A stretch of 8,441 nucleotides of DNA from Variovorax sp. (GTDB lineage Bacteria; Pseudomonadota; Gammaproteobacteria; Burkholderiales; Burkholderiaceae_C), in contig JAQGLP010000500.1 of the NCBI GenBank assembly GCA_028292835.1, positions 1-8,441 on the forward strand. The letters run 5' to 3'. The notes beneath the pieces were generated by a model. The model saw only the letters and a program-made list of their open reading frames with translations, made no database searches and had not been told where the DNA came from. The position numbers were made by a program, and so were the translations under genes. Below, piece by piece: positions 1-4,959 of the stretch (its first letter is position 1; every line of letters starts with the position of its first letter).

Positions 1-626
1 TAGCTCCAGGCCTCGACCTCGAAGCCGGGCGCCAAGTCCTTGATGCCCTGATGGTGAATGCTGTTGACACGCGCGTGCTGCACGCCGGGATACATCTGCG
101 ACAGGCGCGTGCCCTCGACCATCACGATGTCGTGGAAGTTCTGGTCGTAGCTCACCGGATCGCGATGGCGCAGCGCGTTGGGATGCTGCGTCTCGATGTC
201 CTGGAACAGCGTTCCGCCGAAAGCCACGTTGATGAGCTGCAACCCCCGGCACACGCCGAAGATCGGCTTGCCGGCCTGCTCGAAGGCTTCGACCAGCGCC
301 AGGTCGTACAGGTCGCGGATGCGGTCGCCGATCCACGCGTCCTGGAGCGGCACCTCGCCATAGCTGCCGGGCCAGACGTCGCTGCCGCCGTGCATCACCA
401 CGCCGTCGAGCCACTCGGCGTAGTGCGACAGCTCGGTGTCGCCGCGCGCGGTCTCGCCGGTCGGGCACGGCACCATCACCACCATGGCGCCGGCCGACAT
501 CAGCCAATGCGCGATCGACTGCTCGACGTACTGCAGCGTCTTGTTGGTGAAGAGCGAGCGCGCCGGGTCGGCGTGGGAGAAGCAGGCGGACAGACCGATC
601 TTGAGGCGCTGGGAAACGGTGGTCAT
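1..626 (-). CDS. Gamma-glutamyl-gamma-aminobutyrate hydrolase family protein (peptidase C26), 3' end outside window
   Basis: Reading from ATG at 626-624, 208 full codons run off the window's left edge without a stop. Residues 122-133 (IFGVCRGLQLIN) carry the nucleophile elbow of class I glutamine amidotransferases, with Cys126 as the probable nucleophile. Residues 79-83 (HGGSD) and 187-194 (VNSIHHQG) match conserved segments of the C26/PuuD family. The family hydrolyses gamma-glutamyl amide bonds in the cytoplasm; PuuD itself acts on gamma-glutamyl-GABA in putrescine breakdown. The catalytic His/Glu pair usually lies nearer the C-terminus, beyond the window, so activity cannot be judged. No clear Shine-Dalgarno sequence precedes the ATG, and no upstream in-frame start looks better. 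No putrescine genes are visible nearby, so the substrate is open. It is transcribed away from the 627-1156 region. Confidence 0.9.
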   Translation of the reverse strand, partial: MTTVSQRLKIGLSACFSHADPARSLFTNKTLQYVEQSIAHWLMSAGAMVVMVPCPTGETARGDTELSHYAEWLDGVVMHGGSDVWPGSYGEVPLQDAWIGDRIRDLYDLALVEAFEQAGKPIFGVCRGLQLINVAFGGTLFQDIETQHPNALRHRDPVSYDQNFHDIVMVEGTRLSQMYPGVQHARVNSIHHQGIKDLAPGFEVEAWS

Positions 627-1156
627 GAGCGCATTGTGGGTCAGGGGGCGGTACCGGGCCTGTCAGCCGATGGCACGTCCAGGGTGGGGTTGTCGCTCGG
701 GTCGGACGCGGGGCCGGCGCGTGCGGCGAATTGAAGGCCTGGCCTCGTCGATCTCGCGGGAACGCTTCGCCGCGCCGGCGTCGATGTCGCCGGGCCGCTC
801 CTATTTTGCTTGGTGAAACAATTTCGGCCGAAAACGGCTATCATTCGTGGTTGTTTCGCTTTCGCGACGAAGCTCTTCACTGCGCTGCCTTGCCTGGCTT
901 TCCAGGTCGAATTCATTTTCTCGAGCCAGCCCATCAGTGTGTTGAAGCGCCCCTCCGGCGCCCGCACATGTCCCCATCTGCCTTCGTTCCTGCGATAGCG
1001 CCCCGCGCGGTGCCGTTGTCGGCTTGCCTGTTGCCGCGTGAGAACCCTCAGGGGTTCTGGTTGGGGCGACTTGGGTTGGCGTCGACCTTGGCAGCAAGCC
1101 GTCATTCTTTTCTCTTTTCGAGCGCACCGCGACGTCTGCGGGGCGCGGACACGCTT
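627..1156 (+). promoter_or_regulatory. Gene-free 530-base divergent region with a long, hairpin-containing leader ahead of the small ORF-infA pair
   Basis: No reading frame here has recognisable protein similarity, and the open frames are arginine/proline-rich GC shadows. The right two thirds (about 800-1120) are AT-richer than the flanks and contain several self-complementary stretches. These are a 12-base palindrome TTTCGGCCGAAA at 822-833, small stems at 858-873 and 893-906, and a perfect stem at 1041-1058. TATCAT at 839-844 resembles a -10 box, but no good -35 sits at 16-18 bases. A pyrimidine-rich run at 1108-1120 lies about 40 bases before the next gene. I infer promoters for both divergent units and a long 5' leader for the plus-strand operon. 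I do not recognise a named RNA family. Confidence 0.4.
1041..1058 (+). other. Perfect 7-bp stem-loop in the leader
   Basis: AGAACCC (1041-1047) and GGGTTCT (1052-1058) are exact inverted repeats around the loop TCAG. No T-run follows on either strand, so it is not a standard terminator. It lies about 100 bases before the 84-residue ORF and may be a structural element of that leader. The perfect stem is seen; the role is inferred. Confidence 0.4.
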
Positions 1157-1411
1157 ATGGACATTCTCGACACCCGCATCGCTGTGGGCAAATACCTGGT
1201 TTCACCGCTGACCAAGCGACTCGACGACGGGCGCTTCGCGGCGTCCGTCTCGATCCGCTCCGGCCGCGGCAACGGCATGCACGACCGCGTGATGCGCTTC
1301 ACGCCGCTGTTCGCCAACAGCGCGGCAGCGGTCCGCTACGCCACCGAACAGGGCCTGGACTGGGTGCGCGAACGCATCGCCGGTCAGCCCGCCTGTCCAC
1401 GTTGCGCATAA
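1157..1411 (+). CDS. Small hypothetical protein (84 aa) upstream of infA
   Basis: ATG at 1157-1159 opens an 84-residue frame ending in TAA at 1409-1411. I do not recognise a named domain. The protein is basic and soluble-looking, with no signal peptide or membrane segment. Residues 12-34 (starting KYLVSPLTKR) read like paired beta strands, and residues 55-73 (around AAAVRYATEQGLDWV) like an amphipathic helix, suggesting a compact beta/alpha fold. Balanced composition and ordinary codon use argue that it is real. The frame stays open upstream to about 731, but that part is arginine/proline-rich and lacks protein character, so I chose this ATG. A GGGGCGCGGA stretch at about 1140-1149 is only a weak ribosome site. 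infA follows 48 bases downstream on the same strand, so co-transcription is likely and a role near translation or stress response is possible. Confidence 0.7.
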   Translation: MDILDTRIAVGKYLVSPLTKRLDDGRFAASVSIRSGRGNGMHDRVMRFTPLFANSAAAVRYATEQGLDWVRERIAGQPACPRCA

Positions 1412-1423
1412 CGCACGCGTTAT
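1408..1423 (+). other. Stem-loop spanning the stop codon between the 84-aa ORF and infA
   Basis: ATAACG (1408-1413) pairs with CGTTAT (1418-1423) around the loop CACG, overlapping the TAA stop. TTCTT follows, which is a weak T-run. It could be a partial terminator, an attenuator or an mRNA processing site that sets the infA level. It is a short stem and could be chance. Confidence 0.3.
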
Positions 1424-1444
1424 TTCTTAAAGACAACCGCCACC

Positions 1445-1450
1445 AAGAGG
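1445..1450 (+). promoter_or_regulatory. Ribosome binding site of infA
   Basis: AAGAGG lies 9 bases before the infA ATG. It is one of the clearer Shine-Dalgarno matches in the window and fixes the infA start. Confidence 0.7.
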
Positions 1451-1459
1451 TAATCCACC

Positions 1460-1714
1460 ATGGCCAAGGAAGAACTGATCGAAATGAGCGGCGCCGTCAC
1501 CGAAGTGCTGCCCGACTCGCGTTTTCGCGTGACGCTGGACAACGGTCACCAGTTGATCGCCTACAGCGGCGGCAAGATGCGCAAGAACCACATCCGCATC
1601 CTGGCGGGCGACAAGGTGTCGCTCGAACTCTCGCCCTACGACCTGACCAAGGGCCGCATCACCTTCCGCCACCTGAACGGCCGCGGTCCGGCGCCCTCCA
1701 CGCCGCGCCGCTGA
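1460..1714 (+). CDS. infA: Translation initiation factor IF-1 (second-copy type with C-terminal tail)
   Basis: The 84-residue product is an S1/OB-fold IF-1. IF-1 binds the 30S ribosomal A site with IF-2 and IF-3 during initiation. The family signature is clear: N-terminal MAKEELIEM, the strand region FRVTLDNGH (22-30), GGKMRKNHIRILAGDKV (37-53) and LSPYDLTKGRITFR (57-70). Classical IF-1 has about 72 residues, and this protein matches it through about residue 72. It then adds a proline- and arginine-rich tail of about 12 residues (NGRGPAPSTPRR). Its position next to an unknown small gene, not in a ribosomal protein operon, together with the tail, suggests the paralogous infA2 found in many Burkholderiales. 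The SGG in place of the usual ISG before KMR is a small divergence. A probable terminator follows at 1763. Confidence 0.95.
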   Translation: MAKEELIEMSGAVTEVLPDSRFRVTLDNGHQLIAYSGGKMRKNHIRILAGDKVSLELSPYDLTKGRITFRHLNGRGPAPSTPRR

Positions 1715-1762
1715 AGCGCGTTCCGCCCCGGAGCGCTTGGCGGCGCTGCGCGGGCTGGCGGT

Positions 1763-1792
1763 CCGGGCGCACGGCCCGGCTTTCCGCTTTTC
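1763..1792 (+). terminator. Probable Rho-independent terminator of infA
   Basis: CCGGGC (1763-1768) and GCCCGG (1774-1779) form a 6-bp GC stem with loop GCACG. It is followed by CTTTCCGCTTTT, a pyrimidine tract with interrupted T-runs. It sits about 50 bases after the infA stop. The interrupted T-tract makes it an imperfect match. Confidence 0.5.
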
Positions 1793-1806
1793 GATTTCCG
1801 CCCTCG

Positions 1807-1866
1807 TCTGCTATTCTTTCAATAGCAAACTGCTCAAGCAGGACGTGCGGTGGAGGCCTATTTTCC
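1807..1866 (+). repeat. Intergenic palindromic repeat, copy 1 (ATAGC...GGAC...GAGGCC family)
   Basis: TGCTATT (1809-1815) and AATAGCA (1821-1827) form a perfect 7-bp stem with loop CTTTC. A second small inverted repeat, CTGCT/AGCAG, lies at 1830-1841, then GGACG at 1841 and GAGGCCTATTTT at 1853-1864. The segment aligns without gaps to copy 2 near 6138: ATAGC to GGAC is 19 bases and ATAGC to GAGGCC is 31 bases in both. It lies between the convergent infA and sorB genes, where its stem might help stop transcription from either side. I recall similar sequences as abundant in Comamonadaceae intergenic DNA. Confidence 0.65.
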
Positions 1867-1898
1867 TCCCATCCCTGATCGGTGTGCGGCCCGGCCGG

Positions 1899-2231
1899 CT
1901 ACGGTGCCGCGCCGGTGGCGCGCGCCACGTACTGCGCGAGCAGCTTGACCTGCGCGTCGGTCAACGTGGTGAAGGGCGGCATCTGACCGATGCCGTTGCG
2001 AATCGCCTTTTCCACCCGCGCGGCGTCGGGCTTGAGCTCGTCGAGCGCCGGGCCGATCTCGCCCGTGGCGCCGGCGTCGCGCAGCGTGTGGCACAGCGCG
2101 CAGGCCGGCACGGCGGTCGTGAAGAGCTTGCGGCCCTCCTGCATGACGTCCTGCGCCGCGGCGGCGCCCATTGCGCCGGCGAGCGCCAGGGCCGCCGCCA
2201 GGGTCCGCCCGTGCCCGGCCAGGCGCCTCAT
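1899..2231 (-). CDS. sorB: Cytochrome c subunit of sulfite dehydrogenase (SorB-like)
   Basis: The 110-residue product has a Sec-type signal peptide (an RR-containing N-terminus, then alanine/leucine-rich residues 9-26, cleavage probably near AAA-QD at 26-27). The mature part is about 84 residues, the size of a small class I cytochrome c. The haem-binding motif CALCH is at residues 44-48, and Met84 in GQMPPF is the likely sixth iron ligand. SorB accepts electrons from the molybdenum subunit SorA in the periplasm and passes them to other cytochromes or the terminal oxidase. The start codon overlaps the sorA stop as ATGA, so the two are translationally coupled. SorB is assigned mainly by this adjacency; a generic c-type cytochrome is the alternative. 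Confidence 0.9.
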   Translation of the reverse strand: MRRLAGHGRTLAAALALAGAMGAAAAQDVMQEGRKLFTTAVPACALCHTLRDAGATGEIGPALDELKPDAARVEKAIRNGIGQMPPFTTLTDAQVKLLAQYVARATGAAP

Positions 2232-3460
2232 GCCACCGTCACCTGCACCCCGTGGGCGCGCCAGCCGCTGTTGCTGTAGCCGCCGGCGTTCTCGGCGCTG
2301 GTCTCGGCCTGCACGCGGCCGGTGCTGTCGGTCACGCGCGACATCAGCGTGTGCGTGCCGGCGGGCAGCGTGGTATTGAGCGCGAACTGGCGCCAGGCGT
2401 AGCGGCCCATGTCGGGGCCGATCAGGCGCGCCCGCTTCCAGCTGGCGCCGCCGTCGGTCGAGACCTCGACCCGGGCGGCCGGATGCATGCCGCCGAAGGC
2501 CACGCCCTGCACCACGACCCCGCCCTTGCGCAAGGGGCCGTCTTCGGGCAGCGGCGAGTTGATCCACGACTTGGGCGCCATCTCCCAGACCGACGGCTCG
2601 CTCGGCTTGTGCTTCTCGCCGAGCGGCGTGATGCGGTAGCCGGTCTGCTGGATCGCGGCCGGGCTCTGCTCGGCGGTGAAGGCCAGGCGCTTGACGTACT
2701 TGACGTTGTTGACGCCGGCATAGCCCGGCACGATCACGCGCAGCGGTCCGCCGTGCGCCACCGGGATCGGCTCGCCGTTCAGCTCCCAGGCCAGCAGCGC
2801 GTCGGCCATGGCCTCGACGGGCACCGAACGCTCGACCATCACGGTCCTGGGGTCGATCCCCTCGGGAATCTTCTCGCCGCCGGTGCTGGTCATGTAGGCC
2901 ATGCCGCCCGTCACGCCGCCCAGCGCCGCCACCACGTCGCGCACCGGCACGCCGCTCCAGACCACGCAGCCGGCGGCGCCCACCTTCCAGGCGGTGCCGC
3001 TCGGCTTGCTCGGGAAGAAGCCGCGGCCGTTGCCCGAGCACTGCAGCACCATCGTCACGGTGTCCAGGCCCATCGCCTTCAGGTCGGCGACGGTCAGCTT
3101 GCGCGGGTTCCTGACGCCTTCGACGTTCACTTCCCAGGCGTCGCGGTCGGCCGTGATCTCCACCGGCGGCGCGGGCAGGTTGTTGCGGATGTAGAGCTGG
3201 CTGGTCGGCGTGACGACGCTGCTGCCGAAGACGCTGCGCTTGGTCTCGACCGTGGCGGCGCTGTGCACGATCAGGGCCGACGGGTCCTTCCAGCTCACGT
3301 AGGCGGGCAGGGGCTTGGCGCCGTTGGCGGCGGCGACAGGCGCGGCGGGCGGGGTTTGCGCCATGCCCTTGCAGCCGACCACGGCGATGGCGGCGGACGC
3401 GCTGCCGGCCAGCATGGCGCGGCGGCGGAGATTGGCGGGGACGGAATGCGGATTTTTCAT
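2228..3460 (-). CDS. sorA: Sulfite dehydrogenase molybdenum subunit (SorA-like sulfite oxidase family)
   Basis: The 410-residue product belongs to the sulfite oxidase family, which oxidises sulfite to sulfate with a molybdopterin cofactor. Residues 137-149 (MVLQCSGNGRGFF) hold the cysteine that ligates molybdenum (Cys141). HGGPLRVIVPGYAG further on is a hallmark of the cofactor domain. The C-terminal third, with VEVSTDGGASW and the final NSGWRAHGVQVTV, is the Ig-like dimerisation domain. The N-terminus has a Tat-type signal (LRRRAMLAGS, residues 11-20), fitting export of a folded molybdoenzyme, and VVGC at 27-30 resembles a lipobox. ATG at 3460 is preceded by GAGGT at 5 bases. sorB overlaps downstream. 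The family also includes enzymes acting on other substrates, but the cytochrome partner favours sulfite:cytochrome c oxidoreductase. Confidence 0.92.
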   Translation of the reverse strand: MKNPHSVPANLRRRAMLAGSASAAIAVVGCKGMAQTPPAAPVAAANGAKPLPAYVSWKDPSALIVHSAATVETKRSVFGSSVVTPTSQLYIRNNLPAPPVEITADRDAWEVNVEGVRNPRKLTVADLKAMGLDTVTMVLQCSGNGRGFFPSKPSGTAWKVGAAGCVVWSGVPVRDVVAALGGVTGGMAYMTSTGGEKIPEGIDPRTVMVERSVPVEAMADALLAWELNGEPIPVAHGGPLRVIVPGYAGVNNVKYVKRLAFTAEQSPAAIQQTGYRITPLGEKHKPSEPSVWEMAPKSWINSPLPEDGPLRKGGVVVQGVAFGGMHPAARVEVSTDGGASWKRARLIGPDMGRYAWRQFALNTTLPAGTHTLMSRVTDSTGRVQAETSAENAGGYSNSGWRAHGVQVTVA

Positions 3461-3465
3461 CGGAA

Positions 3466-3470
3466 ACCTC
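3466..3470 (-). promoter_or_regulatory. Ribosome binding site of sorA
   Basis: On the minus strand GAGGT stands 5 bases before ATG at 3460. It decides this start over the longer upstream open frame that runs to 3736. Confidence 0.65.
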
Positions 3471-3548
3471 GGATTCGGTTGAGAGGGACAGGCGCGGCGC
3501 GTCGGCGCGAAAGCCTCCGGCGCCGCGGCAGGAGGAGACAGGGACAGG

Positions 3549-3598
3549 GCCCGCGTCGCTGCGATTTTGCGCGAACGCGGGCCGCGACAAGATCGCGG
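3549..3598 (-). other. Two adjacent hairpins in the spacer before sorA
   Basis: The 149-base gap between the fusion gene and sorA contains two abutting inverted repeats. One has an 8-bp outer stem, GCCCGCGT (3549-3556) with ACGCGGGC (3575-3582), extended inward by further short helices around ATTTT. The other pairs CCGCGA (3582-3587) with TCGCGG (3593-3598). Neither is followed by a T-run on the minus strand, so a simple terminator is unlikely. They could protect mRNA ends or lower read-through from the upstream gene. Confidence 0.45.
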
Positions 3599-3609
3599 TC
3601 GCGCCGCGC

Positions 3610-4815
3610 TTACGGTGCCAGAGTGTCGGTCTTCAGGCCCGCCGCGCGCCATTCGGGAAAACCGCCACGGAACCAGCGCACCTGCGTGTAGCCGGCCTTC
3701 ACCGCCGCCTGGCTGGCCTTGAAGCTCTTCCAGCACTCGGGGCCGTTGCAGCCGAAGATCAGCGGGGCCTGGCGGTCCGCGCCCAGCCGGGCGACATCGA
3801 ACTGGTCTTCCGCGGGGTTGAAATCCGGCTCCTTCGCGCTCTTTTCCACGTAGGGGACCAGCACGGCGCCGGGCACGTGGCCCTCCTTGAATTCGGCCGC
3901 GTTGCGCGTGTCGATGTAGCGCGCGCCGCGCTGCATCCCGGCCACCACGGCGGCCGCGTCGACCACCGTCGCTCCCGGCAGTTCGCGCGGCGTGAAGTAG
4001 CCGAGCGTCGAGACGTACTCGAAATCCTGGGCGGTGCGCGCCCCCATCCTGGTGTCCTCGGCGCGCGGGGCCGCGGCCGGGGCGCTTTCGGCCAGCGCGG
4101 CGCGCAGGGCCTCGGCGCCGGGCTTGCTGCCGGGCTTGATGGCCACGCTCAGCCCCGGCACGCTCCTAGAGGCGAGCACCACCCTGAGCTTGTGGCCCGC
4201 GGCGACCCACCGCTCGTACACCGCGCGCTCGACCGCCACCACGTCGCAGCGGCGCACCTGCAGGCACACCAGCAGCGCCTCCTGGTAGCCGGTCTGGTAG
4301 ACGGAGGCGAAATGGCGCTTGAACGTGGTGTTGGCCGCGTTGAGCTCCCCGCGCACCAGGTAGGTGACCACGCTGTCCTGCTGCGGCAGGCCGAGCTTCT
4401 TGCCGGCCGCCTTGGCGAGGCTGTCGATCGGCTGGTCGGCCTGGGCCACGAGCACCGCCTGCAGCGCCTTCTCGAGGCCGAGCACGGGCGTGTAGCCGTA
4501 GCGCACGGCGCTGCCGATGACATGCGCCGGCCCGACCACCACGTCGGGAATGCGCGAGCGCGTCGCGCCGAGATCCTCGGTCGCGTTGGTCGACATGGCA
4601 AAGGCGACGCCGCTGGCCTTCTCGCGCCGCAGCGCCTGGTCGAGCAGGCCGCGCCACATTTCATAGCCGGCGTGGCGCGACTGCTCGCCCTGATCGCCGG
4701 GATTGACCAGCACCCGGACCTGGGCGGCCGAGGGGAGGGCGGCAAGCGCCAGAGGCAGCACCGCGGCGGCGGCCGCGAGCACACGCCGCACCGAGGGAAA
4801 AGGAGAAAGAATCAT
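3610..4815 (-). CDS. Secreted PhnD-like substrate-binding domain fused to a rhodanese domain
   Basis: From ATG at 4815 the product has 401 residues. Residues 1-31 form a Sec signal peptide (VRR, an alanine/leucine core, cleavage near SAAQ). Residues 32-245 resemble PhnD/ABC-type periplasmic binding proteins: a first strand VRVLVNPGD, DVVVGPAHVIGSAVRYGYTPVL at 91-112, and a second lobe with RCDVVAVERA at 189-198. Residues 285-395 are a rhodanese domain with RYIDTRNAAEFKEGHVPGA (299-317), the active loop CNGPECWKS (356-364) and a closing WFRGGFPEWRAAGLK. Cys356 is the likely persulfide-carrying residue; Cys361 is an extra cysteine in the loop. No ABC permease or ATPase is adjacent, so the binding domain probably serves sensing or substrate capture. 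The frame extends upstream to a TTG at 4857, but the signal peptide fits the ATG better. No clear ribosome site is seen. Its position ahead of sorAB suggests periplasmic sulfur metabolism. Confidence 0.85.
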   Translation of the reverse strand: MILSPFPSVRRVLAAAAAVLPLALAALPSAAQVRVLVNPGDQGEQSRHAGYEMWRGLLDQALRREKASGVAFAMSTNATEDLGATRSRIPDVVVGPAHVIGSAVRYGYTPVLGLEKALQAVLVAQADQPIDSLAKAAGKKLGLPQQDSVVTYLVRGELNAANTTFKRHFASVYQTGYQEALLVCLQVRRCDVVAVERAVYERWVAAGHKLRVVLASRSVPGLSVAIKPGSKPGAEALRAALAESAPAAAPRAEDTRMGARTAQDFEYVSTLGYFTPRELPGATVVDAAAVVAGMQRGARYIDTRNAAEFKEGHVPGAVLVPYVEKSAKEPDFNPAEDQFDVARLGADRQAPLIFGCNGPECWKSFKASQAAVKAGYTQVRWFRGGFPEWRAAGLKTDTLAP

Positions 4816-4959
4816 GGCTTGGATCCATTGAAAACGGGACTGGCCCAATGTGTCCAAGTGTAAATGCGTCCCACCGCTTCTGGCGCGCGGACGCCCGGTT
4901 TGCTCTCCTTTTCATAGCGCCCGGAGCAGGCGGACCGGACGCGAACGCCGGACCGGGCC
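4816..4959 (-). promoter_or_regulatory. Spacer with candidate promoter/operator before the fusion gene
   Basis: This 144-base gap separates the proQ-like gene from the fusion gene on the same strand. Its AT-richest part reads TTTACACTTGGACACATTGG on the minus strand (4864-4845). It contains two near-direct repeats, ACACTTGG and ACACATTGG, at 4861-4854 and 4853-4845. TTGGAC could act as a -35, but no convincing -10 stands at standard spacing. It is a plausible regulator site for the sulfur module, not proven. Confidence 0.3.

Noticed and set aside
1041..1058. The leader hairpin as a Rho-independent terminator
   Set aside because: No T-run follows on either strand, and no gene ends just before it on the plus strand.
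801..1127. Minus-strand frame of 108 codons in the leader region
   Set aside because: It is hydrophilic and somewhat less arginine-biased than other shadows, but has no recognisable family and no ribosome site, and lies in a hairpin-rich region. I cannot support it as a gene.
731..1156. Upstream extension of the 84-aa ORF
   Set aside because: The frame is open, but the translation is low-quality and would span the leader hairpins. The ATG at 1157 begins the protein-like part.
1402..1878. Plus-strand frame of 158 codons overlapping infA
   Set aside because: It is out of frame with infA, which is unmistakable, and runs through the terminator and repeat.
2171..3691. Long plus-strand open frame of 506 codons across sorA
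   Set aside because: It is antisense to sorA, whose molybdenum-site motif is unmistakable, and the translation is rich in His, Arg, Gly and Ala as expected of a GC-rich shadow frame.
4816..4857. TTG start at 4857 for the fusion gene
   Set aside because: It would add 14 residues ahead of a well-formed signal peptide. ATG at 4815 gives the normal positively charged start and hydrophobic core.
3877..4863. Plus-strand open frame of 328 codons across the fusion gene
   Set aside because: It is antisense to the PhnD-rhodanese gene, has no recognisable domain, and has shadow-type composition.
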